This document shows, in pieces, positions 43,719 to 52,570 of a stretch of DNA of 64,000 bases. The notes under the pieces were generated by a model. That model did no database searches. It was not told where the DNA came from and saw only the letters and a list, made by a program, of their open reading frames with translations. Numbering within the stretch: the stretch's first letter is position 1; the number at the start of each line of letters is the position of its first letter. Made by a program: the position numbers and the translations under genes. The DNA comes from Pseudomonas gingeri (lineage in GTDB: Bacteria; Pseudomonadota; Gammaproteobacteria; Pseudomonadales; Pseudomonadaceae): assembly GCF_013386165.1 (NCBI RefSeq), contig NZ_JACAOS010000015.1:62001-126000 (forward strand). Direction: 5' to 3'.

Positions 43719-44839
43719 GACTCAATCCCCGCGCTCAACAGCGCCTTGAGCGGGTGCCACCAAGGAGTGCGATAACCGGTATCGACCTTGACCGTCGCGC
43801 TGGTGCCAGAGAACAACGGCAAATCCGGATCGGCTTGATCGAGTTCGAGTCGAACCGGAACCCGCTGGACCACCTTGACCCAATTACCGGTGGCATTTTC
43901 CGGCGGCAACAGTGCGAAGTCCGCGCCGGCGCCCGGGCTCATGCTGATCACGTGGGCCTTGAAGGCGTGGCCCGGATAGGTATCGAGACTGATCGTCGCG
44001 GCTTGGCCTGGATGCATATGGGTCAGCTCCGTTTCGCGGAAGTTGGCCTCGACCCAAACCCGCCGAGACAGCAGCGCAAAGGCCGGCGCCCCGCTGCTGA
44101 CGTAGTTGCCCACCTGCAAATCATCGACCTTGGCGACGACCCCATCATCCGGCGCATACACCGTCGCGTACGAGAGATAGAGCTGCGCCTCGTCAAGCTG
44201 GGCCTTGGCCTCACGGATCGCCGGGTGGCGATCGACGTCGATATCCGGATTGCCGTTCAACGCAACAACGGTGCTGGCGATCTGTTGTTCGATAGAGGCC
44301 ACGTGTTGCCGGGCCACTTTAAGGTCGGTGTCCGCACGCTCATAAAGGGAACGCGAGACAAACTCGGTCGCCACCAGGGCCTGCTTGCGGGTGAACTCCT
44401 TTTGATCGAAGCCGGCCGACTCTCTGGCCGATTGCAGTTCGGCCTGCTGTTGGCGGTAGCTGGCCTTGAGTCCCTGGATACGCAGCCGCGCCAGGTTAAG
44501 TTGCGCTTCAGCCCGGTTAACCGCGATCTGGAACGGCTCCGGATTGATCCGAAACAACACCTGACCCTTGCGCACCGCTTGGTTGTCCTCCACGGCAATT
44601 TCCACCACCTGCCCGGAAACCCGAGCGTTGATAGAGGCCTTCGCCACCCGGGCATAGGCGTTATCGGTCGAGACATAGGGCTCGCCGGCCAGATAACGGG
44701 CATACCCGAGCGCCGCGAAAAGCAGCGGGACACCGACCATCAGCAAGGGCCGTAATATCTCCTTGAGTGGTTTGCGGATCGGGTTCGGCCCTGGGTGCTC
44801 GAAGGTCTGTGAAGCGGGGATGTCGAACGGTTGAGTCAT
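43715..44839 (-). CDS. HlyD/EmrA-type membrane fusion protein
   Basis: 374 residues from the ATG at 44839 (AAGGTG upstream). One membrane helix near 30-50, then YVSTDNAYARVAKASINARVSGQVVEIAVEDNQ, the EmrA biotinyl-lipoyl-like opening, a coiled-coil hairpin, and a beta-barrel ending with WVEANFRETELTHMHPGQ. It links the MFS pump to the outer-membrane duct. First gene of the efflux operon; the divergent TetR gene at 45091 is the likely repressor. Confidence 0.92.
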   Translation of the reverse strand: MTQPFDIPASQTFEHPGPNPIRKPLKEILRPLLMVGVPLLFAALGYARYLAGEPYVSTDNAYARVAKASINARVSGQVVEIAVEDNQAVRKGQVLFRINPEPFQIAVNRAEAQLNLARLRIQGLKASYRQQQAELQSARESAGFDQKEFTRKQALVATEFVSRSLYERADTDLKVARQHVASIEQQIASTVVALNGNPDIDVDRHPAIREAKAQLDEAQLYLSYATVYAPDDGVVAKVDDLQVGNYVSSGAPAFALLSRRVWVEANFRETELTHMHPGQAATISLDTYPGHAFKAHVISMSPGAGADFALLPPENATGNWVKVVQRVPVRLELDQADPDLPLFSGTSATVKVDTGYRTPWWHPLKALLSAGIES

Positions 44840-45090
44840 GATCGAATGCACCTTTAACCGGGAAATCGGGCCCACAAAACCACCTGGGGCCCGAGATCAA
44901 AATTGGCTGTGAGAAAGCAGTCCATGCTCGGTCTGGAGGGTGACTCCAGCGCATCTGTTTCATCGCAGCGCTGCCCGGTTCGAGCTCCGCCACAACAAAC
45001 CTGTAATCCAGGAACTTCTGGTTCCTTAATTTTGTGCGATGGTGTAAGAATATGCCCATGACGGGCTCCACTCAAGGATTTTTATACAAT

Positions 45091-45714
45091 ATGGCACAAA
45101 ATAAAGTTACCGAGGGCAAAGGCCGCGGCCGGCCCCGCGCGTATGACCCGCAGACAGCGTTGCAGCAGGCGCTCGGGGTTTTCTGGAGCACCGGCTATGC
45201 CGGCGCATCGCTGGACAGCATCGCCACGGCGGCCGGCATGAACCGCCCCAGCCTGTATGCGGCGTTCGGTGACAAACACGCCCTCTATATCAAGGCGTTT
45301 GAGCAGTATTGGGCGCAGGCCGCCGCCGCCGTGCACGCGGCGCTGACGGACAGCACGCTGACCTTGCGCGAGGCATTGCTGGGTTTCTACGAGGGGCAGT
45401 TGTCGATCTATTTCTCGGGTGACGGTCAGCCACGGGGCTGCTTTGTGATCGGCACGGCCACCACCGAAGCTGCCGAAGACCGTGAAATACGCGACCTGCT
45501 TGCCGATCGCCTCAACCAGCTCGACACCGATCTCGAAGTGCGTCTGCAACTGGCCGTCGATTCCGGCGAATTGAATGGCGATGCCAACCCGGCCGCACTT
45601 GCCGTACTCGCCGCATCCCTGCTGCACAGCCTTTCAATACGGGCCCGGGCGGGTAAATCCCGTGCGGAATTGACGGAGCTGGCACGCAATGCCGTCGAGG
45701 TGATCTGCGGATGA
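45091..45714 (+). CDS. TetR family regulator of the efflux operon
   Basis: 207 residues if started at ATG 45091 (MAQNKVTEGKGRGRPRAYD); in-frame starts at 45052 and 45058 also exist. The helix-turn-helix is GASLDSIATAAGMNRPSLYAAFGDKHALYIKAFEQYW. The C-terminal part carries GDGQPRGCFVIGTATTEA, typical of a TetR subgroup. Divergent from the efflux operon, with 250 bases between, so it probably represses the pump until a ligand binds. Confidence 0.87.
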   Translation: MAQNKVTEGKGRGRPRAYDPQTALQQALGVFWSTGYAGASLDSIATAAGMNRPSLYAAFGDKHALYIKAFEQYWAQAAAAVHAALTDSTLTLREALLGFYEGQLSIYFSGDGQPRGCFVIGTATTEAAEDREIRDLLADRLNQLDTDLEVRLQLAVDSGELNGDANPAALAVLAASLLHSLSIRARAGKSRAELTELARNAVEVICG

Positions 45715-45759
45715 GCTTGAATAAAGTGCCCGGCAACCGCCGGTCTGGTGAGGTGTGGG

Positions 45760-46317
45760 GTGGGTGAAAAACTCGAAGACATTCTGGATGAAGGTCTGGC
45801 GGTGATCTTCTGCGGTATCAATCCGGGACTGCTGGCGGCCGCCCAGGGGCATCACTTTGCGGGCCGGAGCAATCGCTTCTGGCGCACGCTGCATCTGGCC
45901 GGTTTTACCCAGGAGGAAATCCGCCCGGAAAACGATCGGACGATTTTGCAACATGGCTGTGGATTGACCGCCGTGGTTGAACGGCCCACGGCGCGTGCGG
46001 ATCAGCTGTCTCCAGCCGACTTCACCGCCATCGCCACAGACTTTGAACACAAGATCGCCCGCTATGCGCCCCGCTTCGTGGCCTTTCTCGGCAAAGCCGC
46101 GTACGGCGGGTTATCCGGCCAACGAGACGTAGCCTGGGGGCTGCAGTCAAAAACCTTTGGCAACGCCGCCGTCTGGGTGCTGCCCAATCCCAGTGGGCGC
46201 AATCGCGCGTTCAGCCTGGATCAATTGGTAACGGCGTACCGTCAACTTCATTCAGCCGCCAGCGAAACCCCGCTGCACGCCAGGCAACTCTCGGCCCCGG
46301 AAAAGGCCGAATCCTAA
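45760..46317 (+). CDS. mug: Mismatch-specific uracil-DNA glycosylase
   Basis: 185 residues from GTG 45760, with GAGG six bases upstream; GTG 45748 is also possible. Mug family motifs: AVIFCGINPGLLAAAQGHHFAGRSNRFWRTL with the catalytic Asn (GINPG), and WVLPNPSGRNRAF in the second half. It removes uracil or ethenocytosine from mismatches with guanine. The C-terminal tail beyond the domain is unremarkable. Forty-five bases after the TetR gene, perhaps read through from it. Confidence 0.9.
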   Translation: MGEKLEDILDEGLAVIFCGINPGLLAAAQGHHFAGRSNRFWRTLHLAGFTQEEIRPENDRTILQHGCGLTAVVERPTARADQLSPADFTAIATDFEHKIARYAPRFVAFLGKAAYGGLSGQRDVAWGLQSKTFGNAAVWVLPNPSGRNRAFSLDQLVTAYRQLHSAASETPLHARQLSAPEKAES

Positions 46318-46402
46318 TTTCTCGATACCCCAGCCTATTTATCAAATTGCCTCAACCTACCCGGGATGGCCTAATCAGAGCTTTGTTAACTAAGGCTCAC
46401 AA

Positions 46403-47593
46403 ATGGAAAATGTTCGAGCTTCAAGCACCCACGCCGCATGGTTGATGGTCAGTGTGGTGTTGGTCGCCCTCAATCTGAGGCCGTCCATGGCTGCGGTCGG
46501 GCCGCTCTTATCGGCGATTCGCGGGGATATCCCCTTGAGTTTCAGCGCCGCCTCGCTGTTGACCATGCTGCCGGTCATGGCGATGGGCTTGGCGATGTTC
46601 CTCGGGATGCGCATCGCCCAGCGCTTCGGCGAACACCGCACCATCGTCCTGTCCTTGCTGATCATCGGTCTGGCAACGGCTTCGCGGCTGTACCTGGACA
46701 GCACCGTCGAGCTGATCCTCAGCGCGGTATTGGCCGGCCTCGGCATCGCCCTGATTCAGGCGGTCATGCCGGCACTGATCAAGTCACGCTTCAGCAACAA
46801 CGTGTCGCTGTTCATGGGCGTCTACGTGACCTCGATCATGGGCGGTGCGGCCATCGCGGCCTCCTTCTCGCCGTTCGTGCTGGCCCAGACCGGGAGTTGG
46901 CGTATCAGCCTGGCCATCTGGGGGCTGCTGGCGCTGGTGGGCCTGGTGGTCTGGTTCGGCCAGCGCTCGGCGGTGCCACACTTGCCACAGACCTCGACGA
47001 ACACCCGACAGGAGTCGTTCTTCGGCAACTCACGGGCCTGGCTGCTGGCGATCTTCTTCGGTCTCGGCACCGCGTCCTACACCTGCGTACTGGCCTGGCT
47101 GGCCCCCTACTATGTGGAAAAAGGCTGGAGCGAACAAAGCGCCGGCTTGTTGCTGGGCCTGCTGACCGCCATGGAAGTGATCTCCGGCCTGGTCACCCCG
47201 GCAATTGCCAACCGCAGCCAGGACCGACGCCTGGTGCTGGCGGTATTGCTGGTCTTGATCATCGCCGGCTTCTGCGGGCTGATCCTCAGTCCGGAACGCT
47301 TCACCCTGCTCTGGCCGTGTCTGCTGGGTCTGGGTATCGGCGGATTGTTCCCGATGAGCCTGATCGTCTCCCTCGATCACCTGGATAACCCACGCCGTGC
47401 CGGTGGCCTGACCGCCTTCGTCCAAGGCATCGGCTATCTGATCGCCGGACTCTCGCCACTGATTGCCGGGGTGATTCGTGACCAGTTGGGCAGTTTCGAG
47501 TGGGCCTGGTGGTCGTTGGCGGCGGTGATGGCCGTGATGATCGTGATCGTCCTGCGCTTCAACCCCAAGCACTACGCACAACACATCCAATAG
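46403..47593 (+). CDS. CynX/NimT-type MFS transporter
   Basis: 396 residues with about twelve helices. The first helix contains VVLVALNLRPSMAAVGPLL, characteristic of the CynX/NimT group (cyanate and 2-nitroimidazole transporters and relatives). The substrate is not known. Eighty-five bases after mug. Followed by a large inverted repeat rather than a classical terminator. Confidence 0.88.
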   Translation: MENVRASSTHAAWLMVSVVLVALNLRPSMAAVGPLLSAIRGDIPLSFSAASLLTMLPVMAMGLAMFLGMRIAQRFGEHRTIVLSLLIIGLATASRLYLDSTVELILSAVLAGLGIALIQAVMPALIKSRFSNNVSLFMGVYVTSIMGGAAIAASFSPFVLAQTGSWRISLAIWGLLALVGLVVWFGQRSAVPHLPQTSTNTRQESFFGNSRAWLLAIFFGLGTASYTCVLAWLAPYYVEKGWSEQSAGLLLGLLTAMEVISGLVTPAIANRSQDRRLVLAVLLVLIIAGFCGLILSPERFTLLWPCLLGLGIGGLFPMSLIVSLDHLDNPRRAGGLTAFVQGIGYLIAGLSPLIAGVIRDQLGSFEWAWWSLAAVMAVMIVIVLRFNPKHYAQHIQ

Positions 47594-47601
47594 TCATCGA
47601 C

Positions 47602-47651
47602 GGTCCTTTCAAGGCTTCCTCACTGGCTGATCAGCCTGCCTTGAAAGGACC
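47602..47651. repeat. 14-base inverted repeat, hairpin
   Basis: GGTCCTTTCAAGGC and GCCTTGAAAGGACC pair perfectly around a 22-base loop that itself holds a TGATCA palindrome. It begins eight bases after the CynX-type stop. There is no T tract. It may stabilise mRNA ends or act as an attenuator before the EamA gene. Confidence 0.7.
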
Positions 47652-47779
47652 GCTTCGACTCACGACATCGTCGATCCTTTCCTTTGCCAGTGTCGGCCCA
47701 GCATGCCGTCGGGGCACTGCCCCGTGCATCTCGGCCAACCCGGCCATCAGGGTGCTGCGCACCCACTCCTGGGGAACTC

Positions 47780-48691
47780 ATGAAACAAACCGGTTTTGCC
47801 TCCGCTCATTGGGGCATGTTGATCTGGGCGATCCTGATCGCCGCGTCTTTTTTCGCCGCCGCCGAGGTGGGCCAATCGATAGACCCGATCCTGCTGACCG
47901 GGTTACGCCTGCTGTTTTCAGCCTTGCTGTTCCTGCCGCTGCTACTGTTGAAAAACCACTCGCCATTATCGGTCAGGGGTTTGCTCGCCCATGCCGTGCT
48001 GGGATTGCTGCTGGCAACGTATTTTGGCTCGCTGTTCGAAGCCCTGCGCTACACCAGCGCCGTCAACACCGCGACCTTGTACACCCTGGTGCCGCTGATG
48101 ACGTTGTGCTTCGAAGTCTTCCTGCTGCCCAGCCCCAACCTGAAAACCCGCTTGCTGCCCATGCTGGCCGCGGCGGTCGGTGCCGTACTGCTGATTCTCA
48201 AGGGTTCGGCCCCGGGGGAACTGCCCGCGCTGTATCCGGTGCTGGTCTTTGGTGTCGGCTGCCTGGCGATGGCGCTCTATTCGCCCCTGAGCCAGCGGTT
48301 CAAGGCCAAGACCTTGAAGGGCCGTGATCCGGTGGCCATGACCTTCTGGAACATGCTCTTCGGCGCATTGTTCCTGTTGGCGTTCTGCCTGTTCAGCGGG
48401 GGGTGGCGCAGCGCTGCGCAACTGACGGGAGGGGATGTGTTCTGGCTGGTCTACCTGGCGCTGTTCGGCACGCTGGCGACCTTCTGGCTGTTGCATCGGG
48501 CCATCGGGGTGCTTGCCCCGTCCACCGTGATTTCCTACGTCTACCTGAACACCCTGTTCGTGACCTTGTTTCACTGGTTCTGGCTCAGACAGCAACCGAC
48601 GCTGATCGAAGCCGCCGGTGCCGTGCTGGTGAGTCTCGGGATGTTGGCGCTGGTCATCAGCAGTCGCAGCGCCAAACCCGTCATGGCTTGA
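47780..48691 (+). CDS. EamA/DMT family transporter
   Basis: 303 residues from the ATG at 47780 (MKQTGFASAHWGML) with GGGGAA upstream. Ten hydrophobic helices arranged as two EamA repeats (about 10-140 and 155-295). Members export amino acids or metabolites. It is convergent with the amidase of the large operon, six bases apart at the stops. It could export the product of that operon, but they are not co-transcribed. Confidence 0.88.
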   Translation: MKQTGFASAHWGMLIWAILIAASFFAAAEVGQSIDPILLTGLRLLFSALLFLPLLLLKNHSPLSVRGLLAHAVLGLLLATYFGSLFEALRYTSAVNTATLYTLVPLMTLCFEVFLLPSPNLKTRLLPMLAAAVGAVLLILKGSAPGELPALYPVLVFGVGCLAMALYSPLSQRFKAKTLKGRDPVAMTFWNMLFGALFLLAFCLFSGGWRSAAQLTGGDVFWLVYLALFGTLATFWLLHRAIGVLAPSTVISYVYLNTLFVTLFHWFWLRQQPTLIEAAGAVLVSLGMLALVISSRSAKPVMA

Positions 48692-48697
48692 ACAGTC

Positions 48698-50119
48698 TCA
48701 GCCAATCGCCGCCCCGGCAGGAACAACCGGGGCCCACTGCTGCAGTTTGCGCTCAAGGAACGCAGCAACGGCCAGCAAGCGCTCTTCCTGCCAATGCGGA
48801 CCGACTATCTGGATGCCGATCGGCATCCCGGTGGCCGGGTCATGACCGGCACGGATCACCACCGCCGGCGAACCGGACAGGCTGAACGGAAACACGAAGG
48901 CATAACGATCGCGATCGTCCAGGGACTCACCGTGGGCGAAGGCCACGTCCGGGAACACCGGACAAATGAACAGGTCATGTTCATTGAAGAACTTCGCCAA
49001 CTGGTAGCGGAACGTGTCGATGGCGATCCAGTCCCGCTTCACCTCGTCCACGCTCAGCTCGACCTCTTCGCTCAGGCGCACCAACTCCGCCGTGGCCGGT
49101 GTATAGGTCTTCTTGTTCATGGCCTGGAACAGCCGCTTCCAACCCCGCCCGGCATCCCCGCCGGTGATAAACACCCGCCACAGGACATCACAAGCCTCCT
49201 CGAGCATCGGCGGTGTCGCCGGGCTGACCTGCGCCACCACGCTGTTCAAACACGACTCGACCCGTTGCAGCACCTGCTTCACCGCCGTGCTGACCTGAGT
49301 CCGGGTGGACTCCCAGGACAGCGCGACACGCAGTTCGGCCAGAGGCCTGCTCTCGGTGAACGGCACATCGACGGTGTCCGGGTCCTGTCCGTCGGCACCA
49401 CTGATCAGCGGCCCGAGCAGCGCCAGGTCGTCGACATAACGCCCCATTACGCCAAACGCCGACGTCAGGTGGAACAGCCCGGAACGGTCATTGGGAAACT
49501 GCCCGGTCAAAGGCACCCGGCCCTGGGTCAGCTTGAGGCCGCAGATCCCATTGAAGTGCGCCGGAATCCGCACGCTGCCGCAGGCATCCGAGGCCAGCCC
49601 GGCCGGCGAGCAGCCGGCGGCAATCGCCGCCGCCTCGCCGCCACTGCTGCCCCCGGCGGAGCGCCGCGCATCGTAGGGGTTGAGCGTACGGCCATAGACC
49701 AGGTTCTCGGTCTCGAAGGCCATGCACAGCTCGGGCACATTGGTGATCCCGAGGATGATCGCCCCCGCTTCGCGCAGCCGCGCCACCACCGTGGCGTCCT
49801 GCTCGCTGGCTTCGCCGAGCAGCTCCTCCAGCCCCCGCGACATGCGGAAACCACGTACATGGCAGACGTCCTTGATGGTCAGCGGAACCCCGTGCAGCGG
49901 CCCGCGAAGCTTGCCGATACTGGCCAACTCGTCGGCCTCCCGGGCCTGCCGGCGCAGCTCATCGACCGACTCCAGCTGGATCAGCGCATTGATCGAGGTA
50001 TTACGCTCGGCAATACGCTGCAGGTAGAACTCCAGCAACTCGACGCTGGTCAGCGCGCCGCGACGCAGCAGGCCGGCCATTTCCCGCAAGGTCAGGGTGT
50101 CCGGATTGAACAGACTCAT
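48698..50119 (-). CDS. Amidase-signature family hydrolase
   Basis: 473 residues. The Ser-cisSer-Lys triad is visible: Lys in PLTIKDV near residue 83, cis-Ser in GGSSGG, and nucleophile Ser in SDACGSVRIPAHFNG. The family hydrolyses or forms amides, as in GatA and fatty-acid amide hydrolases. It overlaps the stop of the aminotransferase gene before it by four bases and is the last gene of the six-gene operon, where it may remove an acyl or amide group from the product or make an amide. Confidence 0.9.
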   Translation of the reverse strand: MSLFNPDTLTLREMAGLLRRGALTSVELLEFYLQRIAERNTSINALIQLESVDELRRQAREADELASIGKLRGPLHGVPLTIKDVCHVRGFRMSRGLEELLGEASEQDATVVARLREAGAIILGITNVPELCMAFETENLVYGRTLNPYDARRSAGGSSGGEAAAIAAGCSPAGLASDACGSVRIPAHFNGICGLKLTQGRVPLTGQFPNDRSGLFHLTSAFGVMGRYVDDLALLGPLISGADGQDPDTVDVPFTESRPLAELRVALSWESTRTQVSTAVKQVLQRVESCLNSVVAQVSPATPPMLEEACDVLWRVFITGGDAGRGWKRLFQAMNKKTYTPATAELVRLSEEVELSVDEVKRDWIAIDTFRYQLAKFFNEHDLFICPVFPDVAFAHGESLDDRDRYAFVFPFSLSGSPAVVIRAGHDPATGMPIGIQIVGPHWQEERLLAVAAFLERKLQQWAPVVPAGAAIG

Positions 50120-51456
50120 CGCTCCCCCTTGCTGCGCAACAGCTTGTTGGGGATCTGGTACATGTTCCTGACCACCAGGGAAAACGCCTTGACGCCCAGC
50201 TTCGGCCGGCGCGCAATCGCCTCCAGGGCTTCTTCGGTCATGCTCAGGACATGCCGCAGCGCCTCGGGAGTGATGTTCAGCGGCGGATAGAAGCGCAACA
50301 CCGGGCGACTGGCTTTTTCATTCATCGAATGCCCGGCATGAATGCCACGCTTGCCCAACTCCATGCTCATCAAGGCCTCATAGACCGAACCGCGCAAACG
50401 CAAGCCGGTCATCAGCCCCACGCCCGGCACATCCTCGACGATCTGCGGGTAGCGCTCGGCCAGCCGTTGCAGGCCATGACGGAGCAGGCCGCCATTGATC
50501 CGTGACTGCTCGACCAGGTTGTTCTGCTCGATGAAATCGATCGCCGCCAGTGCCGAGGCACAGGCCACCGGATGACCGCCATTGGTGCGCTGGTCCGGCT
50601 CGATCTCCAGCAGCGGGAACTGGGTGCTCAGACGCTGGCTGTACATCGCGCAGGCAAACGAGGTGTAGCCACCGGTCAGACCCTTGGAGAGGATCATGAT
50701 GTCCGGCACCACATCGTCGTACTGCACGGCGAACCATTTGCCACAACGACCAAACCCGGTCTGGATTTCGTCGGCGATCAGCAAGGTCCCGGTGGCGTCG
50801 CACAGGGCGCGGAGATTGGCCATGTAGCCCACCGGCGGCACCTGCAAATGCGCGCCACCGAGGATCGGCTCGACATACACCGCGCACACGCCCTCGCCCA
50901 CCGCCTTCTGCAAGGCGGCGAAATCGCCGTACGGCACATAGGTCACCTGGGGCGCATGGGTGCCGTAGCTGCTGTGATGCTGTTGCTGACCGAGAATGCT
51001 CATCGCGGCCAGGGTTTTGCCATGGTAGGAGTCGCCCATGACCACGATGCCCTGCCGGTGCTTCTGCACCTTGAGCACATAACGCAGGCTTTGCTCGATG
51101 GCTTCGGCGCCCGAAACCATGTACTGCACATCGCCCCACTCACCCGGCACCAACGCCCGCAGACGCTCGGACAACGTATCCTGCAACGGGTGTACGCGCC
51201 CCTCCGGGACCCAGGCCATCTGGTTCAGCTGGTTCTGCACCTGCTCGCGCACCAGCGGATTGCGATGGCCGACGATAAACACCCCATAGCTGCACGCACA
51301 GTCGATAAAGCGCTTGCCGGCGTGGTCGGTGACATAGATGCCATCGGTGTGCTGTTCGACGCTGGTCTTGCCCAGGCGATAGAGCTTGGCCGCCGAGGCA
51401 CTCCAATGACGTTGGCAATCATCCAGCAGTTGCTCATGCGGCACGGTTAAGGACAT
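50116..51456 (-). CDS. Class III PLP aminotransferase (active-site Lys present)
   Basis: 446 residues from the ATG at 51456 with GGAGA upstream. Class III motifs are complete: SGAEAIEQSLR, GDSYHGKT, LLIADEIQTGFGRCGKW with the PLP-binding Asp, and MILSKGLTGG with Lys258 as the Schiff-base lysine. It moves an amino group to or from an omega-amino or keto compound, or an aldehyde. It starts 23 bases inside the preceding gene, a Lys-less homologue, suggesting coupled translation and perhaps a mixed complex. Confidence 0.9.
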   Translation of the reverse strand: MSLTVPHEQLLDDCQRHWSASAAKLYRLGKTSVEQHTDGIYVTDHAGKRFIDCACSYGVFIVGHRNPLVREQVQNQLNQMAWVPEGRVHPLQDTLSERLRALVPGEWGDVQYMVSGAEAIEQSLRYVLKVQKHRQGIVVMGDSYHGKTLAAMSILGQQQHHSSYGTHAPQVTYVPYGDFAALQKAVGEGVCAVYVEPILGGAHLQVPPVGYMANLRALCDATGTLLIADEIQTGFGRCGKWFAVQYDDVVPDIMILSKGLTGGYTSFACAMYSQRLSTQFPLLEIEPDQRTNGGHPVACASALAAIDFIEQNNLVEQSRINGGLLRHGLQRLAERYPQIVEDVPGVGLMTGLRLRGSVYEALMSMELGKRGIHAGHSMNEKASRPVLRFYPPLNITPEALRHVLSMTEEALEAIARRPKLGVKAFSLVVRNMYQIPNKLLRSKGER

Positions 51457-52561
51457 GGCTGAAAGTCTCCTTGATAATCTGGGCGGCACGCTGGATGGGT
51501 TCGGAACGCGCGGTGATCGGGCAACGCAAGATCAACTCGCCGCCACGGGGTGGCGTGACGTAGACGCCACGTTCATACAACGTCTCGCACAGCTCGGCCG
51601 GCTTGAGATCGCGGGGCAGCGGCAGGCTGACCCAGGCACCGCAGGCGACGGCACCGACCGAGGCCAGTGTCTGCGCCAGCAGCCGGCCGTTCTCCACGCA
51701 TTGCTTGGCCGAGTCGTGTTTGCGCACATACTCCAGCGCGGTCAGCGCGGCGACACAGGCCATCGGATTACCGGCCGTGGTGCTGCCATGTTTTGCCGGG
51801 CTGCTGCGGCCATAGACCTGATAGGCCATCTGTTCGCAGCAGGTGTAGGTGCCGATGGGAATCGCGCCACCGCCCAACGCGCCACCCAGCACCACGATAT
51901 CCGGGGTGTTCTGGTAACGCTGGAAACCGAACAACTGACCCAGGCTGCCCAGGCAACTTTGCACATCCACCGCAATGACCGGGGCCAACGCCTTGGCCGC
52001 ACGGGCATAGAGCTGATCGAGCAGCGCCTGTTCGATCAGTCCCAGGCGACCGTTTGCATCGATCACCGTGCTGGTGTGGCACACCGCGAAGCAGTCGGCC
52101 CAATCGACCTTGTCCAGGTCAGTGACCTGGCTGATCGCCACCCGCTCGAAACCGAGAAAGCGCTGGATCTCCTGGTAATCCTGCGACGCACTCAGGCAAC
52201 GGCCGTAACTCAACGAGCCATAATCGCCGCCCTGGATAAAGACCACGGTGTTGCGCTTGGGCTTGAGGCCCTTGCACAGTTTCAAGGCGCCTTCGAAGGC
52301 TTCGTCACCGGAGCTGCACACGTAGGAGCTGACCAAGGGCTGGGGCAGGTGCTCGGCCAGCGTGCGGCACAGGGCAATCAGCGGCTCGGACATCAGCACC
52401 CGGTTGGACAGGCCCATGACACCGGCCTGGCGGCTGACCGCCTCGATGACCTCGGGGACCTGGAAACCGAAGCCGCCGCTCAGGTCGACGATCTGGCGAC
52501 CGTTGCCGTCGGTGTAGGTCTCGTACTGACCGGTGATGATTTGTTTGTTATGGGTTTTCAT
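51434..52561 (-). CDS. Class III aminotransferase homologue lacking the PLP lysine
   Basis: 375 residues. The fold is that of class III aminotransferases (SSGDEAFEGALKLCKG; PDIVVL; KHGSTTAGNPMACVAALTALEYV), but the cofactor region reads LGGALGGG where LAKGLGGG is expected. The lysine position is Gly227. The DEVQ motif is altered to VDVQ, and the YHG motif is lost as well. It cannot form the internal aldimine, so it is presumably a partner or regulatory subunit of the intact aminotransferase encoded next to it. No frameshift or stop is present, so it is not simply decaying. Nine bases after the oxygenase. Confidence 0.85.
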   Translation of the reverse strand: MKTHNKQIITGQYETYTDGNGRQIVDLSGGFGFQVPEVIEAVSRQAGVMGLSNRVLMSEPLIALCRTLAEHLPQPLVSSYVCSSGDEAFEGALKLCKGLKPKRNTVVFIQGGDYGSLSYGRCLSASQDYQEIQRFLGFERVAISQVTDLDKVDWADCFAVCHTSTVIDANGRLGLIEQALLDQLYARAAKALAPVIAVDVQSCLGSLGQLFGFQRYQNTPDIVVLGGALGGGAIPIGTYTCCEQMAYQVYGRSSPAKHGSTTAGNPMACVAALTALEYVRKHDSAKQCVENGRLLAQTLASVGAVACGAWVSLPLPRDLKPAELCETLYERGVYVTPPRGGELILRCPITARSEPIQRAAQIIKETFSHVLNRAA

Positions 52562-52570
52562 AAAAAGGTC

